Assembly: GCA_958421655.1 (NCBI GenBank)
Contig: CATZMG010000039.1
Location: 1-20,804, forward strand
Direction of reading: 5' to 3'
From: an uncultured Collinsella sp.
Lineage (GTDB): Bacteria > Actinomycetota > Coriobacteriia > Coriobacteriales > Coriobacteriaceae
DNA: 20,804 nucleotides
In this document: positions 15,283-20,804 of the stretch, piece by piece
How the letters are laid out: every line of letters starts with the position of its first letter
Position numbering within the stretch: the stretch's first letter is position 1
The notes under the pieces: generated by a model
Told to the model about the DNA's origin: nothing
What the model saw: the letters and a program-made list of their open reading frames with translations, nothing else
The model's database searches: none
Made by a program: the position numbers and the translations under genes

Positions 15283-15327
15283 GTGGGCTGAGTAAAAGCC
15301 GGGGGAGCGTGTACGGTCGGGTACAGC

Positions 15328-15362
15328 GCAGTTGCTGATACGATAAGTACGTTAGCAACTGC
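15328..15362. promoter_or_regulatory. Inverted repeat in the flavoenzyme leader
   Basis: GCAGTTGCT (15328-15336) and AGCAACTGC (15354-15362) are perfect 9-bp arms around a 17-bp AT-richer centre containing GATACGATAAGT, which could hold a -10 element. It is 31 bp before the start of the flavoenzyme gene and differs from the GTGAACGTTCAC operator. It suggests separate control of that gene, or an mRNA leader hairpin. Confidence 0.45.
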
Positions 15363-15393
15363 CGCCGAGCGGCTCAAACGAAAGGAACCCTGT

Positions 15394-17343
15394 ATGGAGT
15401 CTTCCGCCTACCCGATGCTCTTTAGCCCGATCAAGGTCGGTACGACCGAGGTCAAGAACCGCGTTTTTATGCCGCCGGTGTCCACGAACCTGGCCGATCA
15501 TGGCTATGTGACCGACGACTTGGTCGATCATTACCGTGCCCGTGCCAAGGGCGGCGTTGGCCTGATCATCACCGAGGTCGTGACGGTCGAGCCCACCTAT
15601 ACCTATCTACCGGGTGACATGTGCTGCTACGACGACACGTTTATCCCTGGCTGGGAAAAGCTCGCCGCGGCCGTCCACGAGTATGGCTGCAAGATCATGC
15701 CGCAGCTCTTCCATCCCGCCTACATGGCCTTTAACATTCCGGGCACGCCGCGCCTGATCGCTCCGTCCTTTGTGGGCCCGTCCTATGCCCGCGAGGCGCC
15801 GCGCCCCATCACGGTCGATGAGATCCACGAGCTCACGCATCAGTTTGGCGACGCTGCCGTGCGCATGCAGAAGGCCGGTGTCGACGGCGTCGAGGTCCAT
15901 GCGGCACACGCCCACGGCATGCTCGGCGGCTTTTTGACCCCGCTCTATAACAAGCGCACCGACGAGTACGGCGGCTCGCTCGACGCCCGCATGCGCTTCC
16001 TGCTCGAGGTCATCGCCGAGATTCGCGAGCGCTGCGGCAAGGACTTTATCATCGACGTCCGTATCTCGGGCGACGAGTACACCGATGGCGGCCTGACCCT
16101 CAACGACATGATCTATGTCTCGCGTCGCTTGGAGAAGGCCGGCGTCGACATGATCCACGTGTCGGGCGGCACTACCATCAAGCGCGGCTCCGCCATTCCC
16201 GCCGCCGGCACGCAGCAGGCCTCGCACGCCGCCTGCTCGCGCGAGATCAAGAAGCATGTGAATATTCCCGTTGCCACGGTAGGCCGCATCAACGAGGCAT
16301 GGATTGCCGAGGAACTGATCGAGGACGGCGCTGCCGACATTTGCATGATGGGCCGCGCCAATCTGTGCGATGCCGAGTTCTGCAACAAGGCTGCTGCCGG
16401 CAACGCCGACGAGATCCGTCCCTGCATCGGCTGCCTGCGCTGCCTGAACGGCATCATGTTTGGCAAGCGCATCTCCTGCACCGTCAACCCGGACGTGGAG
16501 CGCGACGAGGCCGGCTACGAGCTTGCCGCCGAGGCCAAGAACGTGCTCGTTGTGGGCGCTGGTCCTGCGGGCATGGAGGCAGCCTACATTGCCGCCAAGC
16601 GCGGTCACAACGTGGTGCTCGTGGACAAGCAGGATGAGCCGGGCGGCGAGATGCGCATCGCAGCCGTTCCGCCGGCAAAGCAGGAGCTCACCCGCGTGAT
16701 CAAGTATCAGTACCGTCGTCTGGCCGAGGCCGGCGTGAAGTGCGTATTTGGCACCGAACTTACTGCCGAGGATATTCAGCGTGACTACGCCGGTTACGAG
16801 GTTGTCCTGGCCTATGGTGCCGAGCCCATCGCTCCGGCCTTCATGCAGGGCTTTAAGCAGGTTATGACGGCTGACGACCTGCTGGGTGGCAAGGCTTTCC
16901 CGGGCAAGAAGATCGTCATCGTGGGCGGCGGCACCGTTGGCTGCGAGACGGCCGATTACCTGGCCCCGTTGGTCAACGATCTGTCGCCGGCAAACCGCGA
17001 CGTCACCGTTATCGAGATGACCAAGACGCTCGCCGCCAACGAGGGAGGCGCCGGTCGCGCGGTCCTCATCACGCGTATGCTTTCCAAGGGCGTTCACGTG
17101 CTGACCGAGGCCAAGGTGACCGAGATTACCGAGGACACCATCAGCTACGAGAAGGATGGCGAGATCCACACCATCGCCGATGCCGATACGCTGGTGCTTG
17201 CCATGGGCTACCGCCCCAACACCAAGCTGGCCGATGACCTTGCCGCTGCCGGCGTTGTCACCCACGTGCTGGGCGATGCCCAGAAGTGCGGCAACATCCG
17301 CGACGCCATCGGCGACGGCTACAAGGTCGCCTGCGAGCTGTAG
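15394..17343 (+). CDS. NADH:flavin oxidoreductase, OYE/2,4-dienoyl-CoA-reductase type
   Basis: This 649-residue flavoenzyme has the 2-enoate reductase/2,4-dienoyl-CoA reductase/BaiCD-like layout. An FMN-binding TIM barrel spans residues about 5-335, a [4Fe-4S] motif follows at Cys344, Cys347, Cys350 and Cys362 (CIGCLRC...C), and an FAD/NAD(P) domain has GAGPAG (388-393) and GGGTVG motifs. Such enzymes reduce activated C=C bonds, or in the TMADH branch demethylate amines. The active-site block reads HAAHAHGMLGGF, where the family normally has HGYL, so the catalytic Tyr is replaced by Met176. The ATG has AAAGGA eight bases upstream. It follows the GltD-like gene, after repeat copy A. The substrate is unknown; reduction of a dehydrated sugar acid or a plant aromatic is possible. 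Confidence 0.88.
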   Translation: MESSAYPMLFSPIKVGTTEVKNRVFMPPVSTNLADHGYVTDDLVDHYRARAKGGVGLIITEVVTVEPTYTYLPGDMCCYDDTFIPGWEKLAAAVHEYGCKIMPQLFHPAYMAFNIPGTPRLIAPSFVGPSYAREAPRPITVDEIHELTHQFGDAAVRMQKAGVDGVEVHAAHAHGMLGGFLTPLYNKRTDEYGGSLDARMRFLLEVIAEIRERCGKDFIIDVRISGDEYTDGGLTLNDMIYVSRRLEKAGVDMIHVSGGTTIKRGSAIPAAGTQQASHAACSREIKKHVNIPVATVGRINEAWIAEELIEDGAADICMMGRANLCDAEFCNKAAAGNADEIRPCIGCLRCLNGIMFGKRISCTVNPDVERDEAGYELAAEAKNVLVVGAGPAGMEAAYIAAKRGHNVVLVDKQDEPGGEMRIAAVPPAKQELTRVIKYQYRRLAEAGVKCVFGTELTAEDIQRDYAGYEVVLAYGAEPIAPAFMQGFKQVMTADDLLGGKAFPGKKIVIVGGGTVGCETADYLAPLVNDLSPANRDVTVIEMTKTLAANEGGAGRAVLITRMLSKGVHVLTEAKVTEITEDTISYEKDGEIHTIADADTLVLAMGYRPNTKLADDLAAAGVVTHVLGDAQKCGNIRDAIGDGYKVACEL

Positions 17344-17402
17344 GCTCTTGGCAAATAGGGGAGCGGCCGCCTTGCGGTGGCTCAAGCGATAGCCAATCAA
17401 AT

Positions 17403-17439
17403 AAGGCGCCGCGACACATAGATTGTCGCGGCGCCTTTT
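17403..17439. terminator. Bidirectional terminator between convergent genes
   Basis: A perfect 14-bp stem (17403-17416 with 17424-17437), a 7-base loop and TTTT serve the + strand flavoenzyme transcript. Reading leftward, the same stem is followed by ATTTGATT, so it can also end the minus-strand isomerase transcript. Confidence 0.88.
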
Positions 17440-17483
17440 GTCTGGCGGCTTGTTGGGAGGGGCGGTGCGCCCCGTGGGCCTTA

Positions 17484-18125
17484 CTACAGCCCCAAGAGCT
17501 CCTTGACCTTGGCGATGATGGCCTCGTCGGTGGCGTTGGCAAAGAAGTACTCCTGGAAGTGCTCACCAGCGAGGGCGCCCTTCACCAGGCCCTGATCGAT
17601 CTCGCCCAGGACGTCGACGAGCGGGCGCATGGTCACAGCGCGCACGCCGTCGAGGATTTTCTTGTTGCGCTGCTCGGGCTCAACGCGCTCGGCGGGGTAG
17701 CCGTTACCCGAACCAAAGCCAAAGAGCTTCTCGAAGGTGTACTCGAGGTTGAGCTCCTGGCCCCAGCCGTTCTTGAGCGCGAAGGGCATGGCGACGGCAT
17801 TGCCATCGTTGACCTGGGCAAAGGTGTAGGCATCCAGCGGGTCGGCAACGTGGCCGCACAGCACGCCGGGGAAGGAGTTGCAGGCGAGCATGGCGCCCTC
17901 GCCGGTGCCGCAACCGGTCACGACGTAGTCGGCAGCGCCGGAGTTGAGCAGCACGGCGGCAAGAATGCCGTTCTGCACGTAGGTGAGGGGCTTGGAGTCG
18001 GCGTCGGCATACATGCCATAGTTAAAGACGGTGTGCCCCATGGGCTCGACAACCTTCTTAAGGGCAGCCTCGATCATAGGGTTCTTGGAGTTCTGAGAAT
18101 TCTCATTAATCAGAGCGATCTTCAT
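17484..18125 (-). CDS. RpiB/LacAB-family isomerase, probable DhuI-type
   Basis: This 213-residue protein is of the RpiB/LacA/LacB sugar-phosphate isomerase family, longer than classical RpiB (about 150). It has the Rossmann-like start MKIALINENSQNSKN and the loop GCGTGEGAMLACNSFPGVLCG in place of the usual GTGIG...NK motif. Streptococcal DhuI, of this family, converts 4-deoxy-5-hexosulose-uronate (DHU) to a hexodiulosonate, the job KduI does elsewhere. The neighbouring SDR gene is of the matching DhuD type, which supports that assignment here. The ATG at 18125 has AAAGG nine bases upstream; an in-frame TTG three codons earlier is too close to it. It is downstream of the SDR gene, separated by 207 bp with a large palindrome, and is likely co-transcribed. 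The function is inferred from family and context. Confidence 0.8.
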   Translation of the reverse strand: MKIALINENSQNSKNPMIEAALKKVVEPMGHTVFNYGMYADADSKPLTYVQNGILAAVLLNSGAADYVVTGCGTGEGAMLACNSFPGVLCGHVADPLDAYTFAQVNDGNAVAMPFALKNGWGQELNLEYTFEKLFGFGSGNGYPAERVEPEQRNKKILDGVRAVTMRPLVDVLGEIDQGLVKGALAGEHFQEYFFANATDEAIIAKVKELLGL

Positions 18126-18209
18126 TTGAGTCAACCTTTCAACTTAATCTTCCAGTTTTTTGTTTCTGTGCGCGGGCGGCGGCAAAGCCAACCCGCGATG
18201 AGCTATGCG

Positions 18210-18319
18210 GGCGGTCGGCAGTTAAGTCTGTCGCGAGTTCCGCACGCAAAGGAAAGCACTTAATGTGCTTTCCGTCTTGCGCAGGACTGTCCGAGCAGCA
18301 GACTTAACTGCCGACCGCC
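18210..18319. repeat. 110-bp palindromic element between the isomerase and SDR genes
   Basis: Perfect 21-bp inverted arms (18210-18230 and 18299-18319, core GGCAGTTAAGTCTG and its complement) enclose a 68-bp centre. The centre carries a perfect 9-bp hairpin, GGAAAGCAC/GTGCTTTCC (18251-18259, 18265-18273), and CGCAA/TTGCG (18245-18249, 18277-18281), so most of the element can fold on itself. It may be a small non-autonomous mobile element, an attenuator or an mRNA-stability structure within the two-gene minus-strand unit. No flanking target duplication was evident. Confidence 0.7.
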
Positions 18320-18332
18320 TCGCTCAGTTTCC

Positions 18333-19142
18333 TTACTGCGGCTGTTTGCCGATGTATGCCAGAATGCCGCCGTCCACGTACAGAATGTGCCCGTTGACGA
18401 AGTTCGATGCATCGGAAGCCAAGAACACGGCGGGGCCCTTCAGGTCCTCGGGCGTGCCCCAACGGGCGGCCGGCGTCTTGGCGATGATGAACTGGTCGAA
18501 CGGGTGACGGCTGCCATCGGGCTGCGTCTCGCGCAGCGGCGCGGTCTGCGGGGTAGCGATATAGCCCGGCCCAATGCCGTTGCACTGGATGTTGGCCTCG
18601 CCAAACTCGGAGCAGATGTTCTTGGTGAGCATCTTAAGTCCGCCCTTGGCGGCGGCATAGCCGGCGATGGTCTCGCGGCCCAGTTCGCTCATCATGGAGC
18701 AGATGTTGATGATCTTGCCGTGGCCCTTGGCGATCATACCGGGCAGGCAGGCCTTGGACACGATAAACGGTGCGTTGAGGTCGATGTCGACGACGCGACG
18801 GAAGTCCTCGGCGCTCATGTCGAGCATCGGGGTGCGCTGGATGACGCCGGCGTTGTTGACTAGGATGTCGGGCGTGGTGCCAAAATCGGCTTCGATCTTG
18901 GCAACGAGCTCGGCGACGACAGCCTCGTCGGTGACGTCGGCAACATAGCCGTGAGCATCAAAGCCCAGCTTGCGGTAGTGCTTCTCGGCTTCGGCAACCT
19001 TGTCGGCGTGACGGGCGTTAAAGGCAATCTTGGCGCCTGCCTCTCCGAGCGCCTCGGCAATGGCCATGCCGATGCCATAGGTGGCGCCGGTCACGAGCGC
19101 GACCTTGCCGTCCAGGCGGAAGCTGTCCATAAGATCAGACAT
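18333..19142 (-). CDS. SDR dehydrogenase, KduD/DhuD type (gluconate-5-dehydrogenase-like)
   Basis: This 269-residue NAD(P)-dependent short-chain dehydrogenase has the cofactor motif TGATYGIG (residues 18-25), NNAG (97-99 region) and the catalytic Ser149, Tyr162 and Lys166. Its sequence type (ICSMMSELGRETIAGYAAAKGG, GPGYIATPQTAPLRE) is that commonly annotated as gluconate 5-dehydrogenase. The same type includes streptococcal DhuD, which reduces the hexodiulosonate made by DhuI to KDG. With GH105 and the adjacent RpiB-like isomerase, the DhuD/KduD role fits best. The ATG at 19142 is preceded by GGAAGGA with six-base spacing. An in-frame ATG at 19169 falls inside the operator and is rejected. 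It is first in the minus-strand unit, controlled by the operator at 19158-19169. Confidence 0.87.
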   Translation of the reverse strand: MSDLMDSFRLDGKVALVTGATYGIGMAIAEALGEAGAKIAFNARHADKVAEAEKHYRKLGFDAHGYVADVTDEAVVAELVAKIEADFGTTPDILVNNAGVIQRTPMLDMSAEDFRRVVDIDLNAPFIVSKACLPGMIAKGHGKIINICSMMSELGRETIAGYAAAKGGLKMLTKNICSEFGEANIQCNGIGPGYIATPQTAPLRETQPDGSRHPFDQFIIAKTPAARWGTPEDLKGPAVFLASDASNFVNGHILYVDGGILAYIGKQPQ

Positions 19143-19157
19143 AGCAATCCTTCCAAA

Positions 19158-19196
19158 AGAAACGTTCATCTATATAAGTCTTGCTTTTCGTACAAG
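19158..19196 (-). promoter_or_regulatory. Putative SDR-gene promoter with operator
   Basis: Reading leftward, CTTGTA (19196-19191) and TATAGA (19174-19169), 16 bp apart, form a candidate promoter. The operator-like ATGAACGTTTCT (19169-19158), 9 of 12 positions of GTGAACGTTCAC, directly follows the -10, the same place as the downstream operator of the other promoters. The ribosome-binding site comes immediately after. Confidence 0.55.
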
Positions 19197-19247
19197 CTCA
19201 GTATATGTGAAGTAGGGTAATAAACCTTCCCATTCTCCGAAAAATAG

Positions 19248-19259
19248 GTGAACGTTCAC
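19248..19259. promoter_or_regulatory. Perfect distal regulon operator
   Basis: A perfect GTGAACGTTCAC within AGGTGAACGTTCACT lies 90 bp upstream (centre to centre) of the operator at the SDR promoter. It is in the gap between the SDR gene and the GntR regulator gene, so it could serve the SDR promoter by looping, a promoter I could not identify, or the regulator's own control. A further half-site GGTGAAC is at 19275-19281. Confidence 0.7.
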
Positions 19260-19275
19260 TTTTAAAAGGTAAACG

Positions 19276-19510
19276 GTGAACTCGCCCTGCTGTGCGGACG
19301 GCACGATTGTCCTGATCGAGGAGGGCAAGCTCGAGAGACAAGTGAGCATGGGCTGCCCGTTGGCCCCGCGTGTAGTGCTACTTTTCAAATGCGGCGCGCA
19401 CAAAGTGCCGGGTGAACAACTTGCTGGCGATGTCGGCGACGTTGCCTAAGATCAGCGCCGAGATAACGGCGGTCACGTCTGGTCACGTCAAAGCCACCTA
19501 AGTTGTGCAT
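19276..19510. pseudogene. Possible decayed gene remnants upstream of the GntR gene
   Basis: This gap has no convincing intact gene. On the + strand a 57-codon frame (GTG 19276 to TAA 19449) begins with coding-like codon use (ADGTIVLIEEGKLERQVSMG). On the minus strand, 19510 down to a stop at 19378-19380 would read a sensible 40-residue hydrophobic tail (including ISALILGNVADIASKLF) if one copy of a 10-bp tandem duplication (19471-19480 and 19481-19490) were removed. With the duplication the frame is broken. I recognise neither protein. The region may be two overlapping relics or simply chance. Confidence 0.25.
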
Positions 19511-19526
19511 GGGTGTCAGCGCCCCC

Positions 19527-19540
19527 ATTTCACCGCAACT
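19527..19540. repeat. Half copy (C) of the AGTTGCGGTG palindromic repeat
   Basis: ATTTCACCGCAACT matches the right arm of repeat copies A and B. The opposite arm is only weakly recognisable (AGTTG at 19500-19505), so this is a degraded or solo half. It lies about 70 bp before the GntR start, close to or within its promoter region. Confidence 0.5.
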
Positions 19541-19610
19541 GTGGGGATGGGGGATGCGATAGTATTACGTGATGAGATTCGAAAAACCGTGAGCTTCATC
19601 CGAGGGCTTT

Positions 19611-20303
19611 ATGGAACAGCACCAGCATTATCAGAGCCTGCAAGATCAGGCATACAACGCATTGCGCTCCAAGATCATCTATGCCGAGCTCAAGCCCGGC
19701 ACGCGCCTTTCGGCGATTGGTCTGGAAAAGGAGACGGGAATCGGGCGCACGCCCATTCGCGAGTCCTTTGTGCGCCTGCGCGAGCAAGAGCTGGTGGAAA
19801 CGCGTCCCAAAAGCGGCACCTATGTCTCAAAAATCAGCATGGAGCGCGCCGAGAACGCCTGTTTCTTGCGCGAGAAACTCGAGAGAAGTGTGCTCATTAA
19901 ATGCTGCTCTGCCGCCACGCCCGAGCAAAAGCATCGGCTCGAGCAGATTCTTGCCGAGTCCGAGTCGCTCGACCACAGCGAAACGCGTCGCTTTTTTGAC
20001 CTGGACAACCTGTTCCATGAGACATGTTTTGAGATTGCCGGCCGCCACATGTTGTGGGATTGGATGAAGAGCGTCAACACGCATTTTGAGCGATACAACT
20101 GGTTGCGTATGGTGTCGCAGGATCTGGATTGGGAGCCGATTCGTCGGCAGCATCGCCGGATTCTCGAGGCCATTAAAAAGGGCGATACCGACACGGCGAG
20201 CTACCTGGCAGAGACGCACCTGCATCTGATGCCCGAGGAGCAGGGCCCGGTTATCGCCTTGCATCCCGACTATTTCGAGCTGTCCAAAGACTCGGCCATC
20301 TAA
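19611..20303 (+). CDS. GntR-family transcriptional regulator (FadR/FCD type)
   Basis: This 230-residue DNA-binding regulator has an N-terminal winged helix-turn-helix (residues about 10-75; GTRLSAIGLEKETGIGRTPIRESFVRLREQELV) and a C-terminal FCD ligand domain. The FCD metal-site residues appear to be Asp132, His136, His181 and His203. FCD regulators typically sense sugar acids and other carboxylates; ExuR and UxuR of enterobacteria belong to this group. It stands next to the SDR/isomerase unit and the KDPG aldolase, so it probably controls part of this catabolic locus in response to an intermediate such as galacturonate or KDG. Whether it binds the GTGAACGTTCAC sites is open: their central CG looks LacI-like. 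The ATG is preceded by GAGGG at short spacing. No clear promoter was recognised. Confidence 0.92.
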   Translation: MEQHQHYQSLQDQAYNALRSKIIYAELKPGTRLSAIGLEKETGIGRTPIRESFVRLREQELVETRPKSGTYVSKISMERAENACFLREKLERSVLIKCCSAATPEQKHRLEQILAESESLDHSETRRFFDLDNLFHETCFEIAGRHMLWDWMKSVNTHFERYNWLRMVSQDLDWEPIRRQHRRILEAIKKGDTDTASYLAETHLHLMPEEQGPVIALHPDYFELSKDSAI

Positions 20304-20318
20304 CTCGTTCCCTACATT

Positions 20319-20383
20319 AGTTGCGGTGAAATAGGGACTGTTTTGCGGCTTTGACGACGTAGGCAGTCCGTATTTCACCGCAA
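20319..20383. repeat. Palindromic repeat element, copy B
   Basis: Twenty-base arms (20321-20340 and 20364-20383) are reverse complements with one mismatch around a 23-bp centre. The arm sequence TTGCGGTGAAATA-GGACTG and the following TTTTG match copy A at 15212-15238. It begins 15 bp after the GntR stop, just as copy A begins 15 bp after its upstream stop, suggesting that these elements sit preferentially at gene ends. Confidence 0.75.
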
Positions 20384-20412
20384 GTGCGGGGGTGCGATCG
20401 GGGCATGAAAAG

Positions 20413-20482
20413 GCTGCGGCGCCGCTTGGAGGAAAAGACCGGAAGCAAGGGTCCATTCCTCCAGACGGCGCCGCAGCTGTTT
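20413..20482 (+). terminator. Large hairpin after the GntR gene, probable terminator
   Basis: GCTGCGGCGCCG (20413-20424) pairs with its complement (20466-20477). After one C-A mismatch and a G-U pair, TGGAGGAA (20427-20434) pairs with TTCCTCCA (20456-20463), and TGTTTTGG follows. It could end transcripts from the GntR gene, although it is larger than a typical terminator and the T run is short. Confidence 0.6.
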
Positions 20483-20526
20483 TGGTGGACTGGATTATGT
20501 TGAGTCGGTTGATTGACCGGGAAAAC

Positions 20527-20627
20527 AAAGCGGCTTGGGGGCGTGTCGCTTCCGTCACGTTCTATCAGCATACAAGACGGTTTCGGTTCTTGTTCGTGAC
20601 GGAAACGGCGCGCTTCCGAGCCGCTTT
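20527..20627 (+). other. Very long hairpin, possible structured RNA
   Basis: As + strand RNA the segment folds into a helix of 32 pairs with one mismatch: 9 bp (20527-20535 with 20619-20627), 13 bp including five G-U pairs (20536-20548 with 20606-20618), a C-A mismatch, then 10 bp (20550-20559 with 20595-20604). An apical ACAAGA/TCTTGT stem lies inside. As minus-strand RNA the five G-U pairs become A-C mismatches, so a + strand RNA is favoured. No matching RNA family was recognised. Confidence 0.55.
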
Positions 20628-20665
20628 AAAAGAAAGGGGGCGAGGTCTAGGACACGCCCCCTTTC
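20628..20665 (-). terminator. Terminator of the KDPG aldolase gene
   Basis: A perfect 11-bp stem, GAAAGGGGGCG with CGCCCCCTTTC (20632-20642, 20655-20665), is followed on the minus strand by TTTT (20631-20628). It is 17 bases beyond the aldolase stop codon and fits a rho-independent terminator for that gene. Confidence 0.8.
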
Positions 20666-20682
20666 ACGATAGAGAGCTAAAC

Positions 20683-20804
20683 CTAGCCGCGGACCTTCTT
20701 GACGACGTCCATGGCCTCGCGGGCGATCTGCTCGACCTTGGAAAAGTCGCCGTCGGCGAACAGGGCCGGCTTGACCATCCAGGTGCCACCACAGGCGATG
20801 ATGG
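20683..20804 (-). CDS. eda: KDPG/KHG aldolase, C-terminal fragment (cut by window edge)
   Basis: Only the last 39 residues and the stop (20683-20685) are in the window; the gene continues beyond the right edge. The visible sequence, IIACGGTWMVKPALF then DFSKVEQIAREAMDVVKKVRG, is the characteristic end of 2-dehydro-3-deoxy-phosphogluconate aldolase, with the GGTWM phosphate-binding strand and final helix. The enzyme splits KDPG into pyruvate and glyceraldehyde 3-phosphate, the last step for KDG made by both routes in this window once a KDG kinase has acted. That kinase may lie just outside. The assignment rests on a short piece but the motif is distinctive. Confidence 0.83.
   Translation of the reverse strand, partial: IIACGGTWMVKPALFADGDFSKVEQIAREAMDVVKKVRG

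Noticed and set aside
17286..18263. 325-codon + strand ORF over the RpiB-like isomerase gene
   Set aside because: It runs through the bidirectional terminator and antisense to a well-supported gene, and its product shows no recognisable motif.
18333..19142. Calling the SDR a dedicated gluconate 5-dehydrogenase
   Set aside because: The sequence type fits that common label, but no gluconate or idonate genes are nearby, while GH105 and the RpiB-like isomerase favour a DhuD/KduD role.
20527..20627. Retron or T-box interpretation of the long hairpin
   Set aside because: No reverse transcriptase lies nearby and no T-box specifier or anti-terminator pattern is visible; it was kept only as an unexplained structure.
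1..20804. Search for tRNA, rRNA, CRISPR arrays, insertion sequences, phage or toxin-antitoxin genes
   Set aside because: Nothing resembling these was found by reading; the only repeats are the palindromic elements and operators listed.

Overview
The window is about 20.8 kb of GC-rich DNA (coding GC3 is high, intergenic promoter regions are AT-richer). It is densely packed with genes for cytoplasmic pectin and galacturonate catabolism. Protein style, codon use and repeat types suggest a gut Coriobacteriia member such as Collinsella; this is recognition from memory, not a search result. No tRNA, rRNA, CRISPR array, transposase or phage gene was seen.

Layout. 381-4982 (+): uxaC, uxaB and uxaA, the isomerase route from D-galacturonate to 2-keto-3-deoxygluconate (KDG). 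5362-11665 (+): a GPH/MFS sugar-uronide transporter, a GH28 polygalacturonase-type hydrolase, a two-domain protein joining a CE8 pectin methylesterase to an alpha/beta-hydrolase esterase, and an SGNH esterase. 11773-15196 (+): a GH105 unsaturated (rhamno)galacturonyl hydrolase, a TIM-barrel sugar-phosphate isomerase/epimerase-like protein and a GltD-like Fe-S/FAD oxidoreductase. 15394-17343 (+): an old-yellow-enzyme/2,4-dienoyl-CoA-reductase-type flavoenzyme. 17484-19142 (-): an RpiB/LacAB-type isomerase and an SDR dehydrogenase, matching the DhuI/DhuD route from unsaturated uronate to KDG. 19611-20303 (+): a GntR/FCD regulator. 20683-20804 (-): the C-terminal end of a KDPG aldolase.

How the genes fit together (inference). 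The pectinolytic enzymes have no visible signal peptide, so methylated and acetylated oligogalacturonides are probably imported first and then de-esterified and cleaved inside the cell. GH28 yields galacturonate for UxaC-UxaB-UxaA. GH105 yields unsaturated uronate for the isomerase/SDR pair. Both routes meet at KDG, and the aldolase at the right edge would act after a KDG kinase that is not in this window. No pectate lyase is present.

Regulation is unusually legible. A palindrome, GTGAACGTTCAC or close variants, occurs as pairs 38-41 bp apart in front of uxaC, the transporter and the GH105 gene. In each case a TTCACC -35-like element lies inside the upstream copy, and a -10-like element lies just before the downstream copy. 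Further copies lie in front of the SDR gene. A second upstream element ending in CCGTTCA is conserved about 20 bp before the first operator at all three promoters. The less understood parts are the redox trio (13011-17343), whose flavoenzyme lacks the usual Tyr of its active-site motif; several large palindromic elements; and a very long G-U-rich hairpin at 20527-20627.
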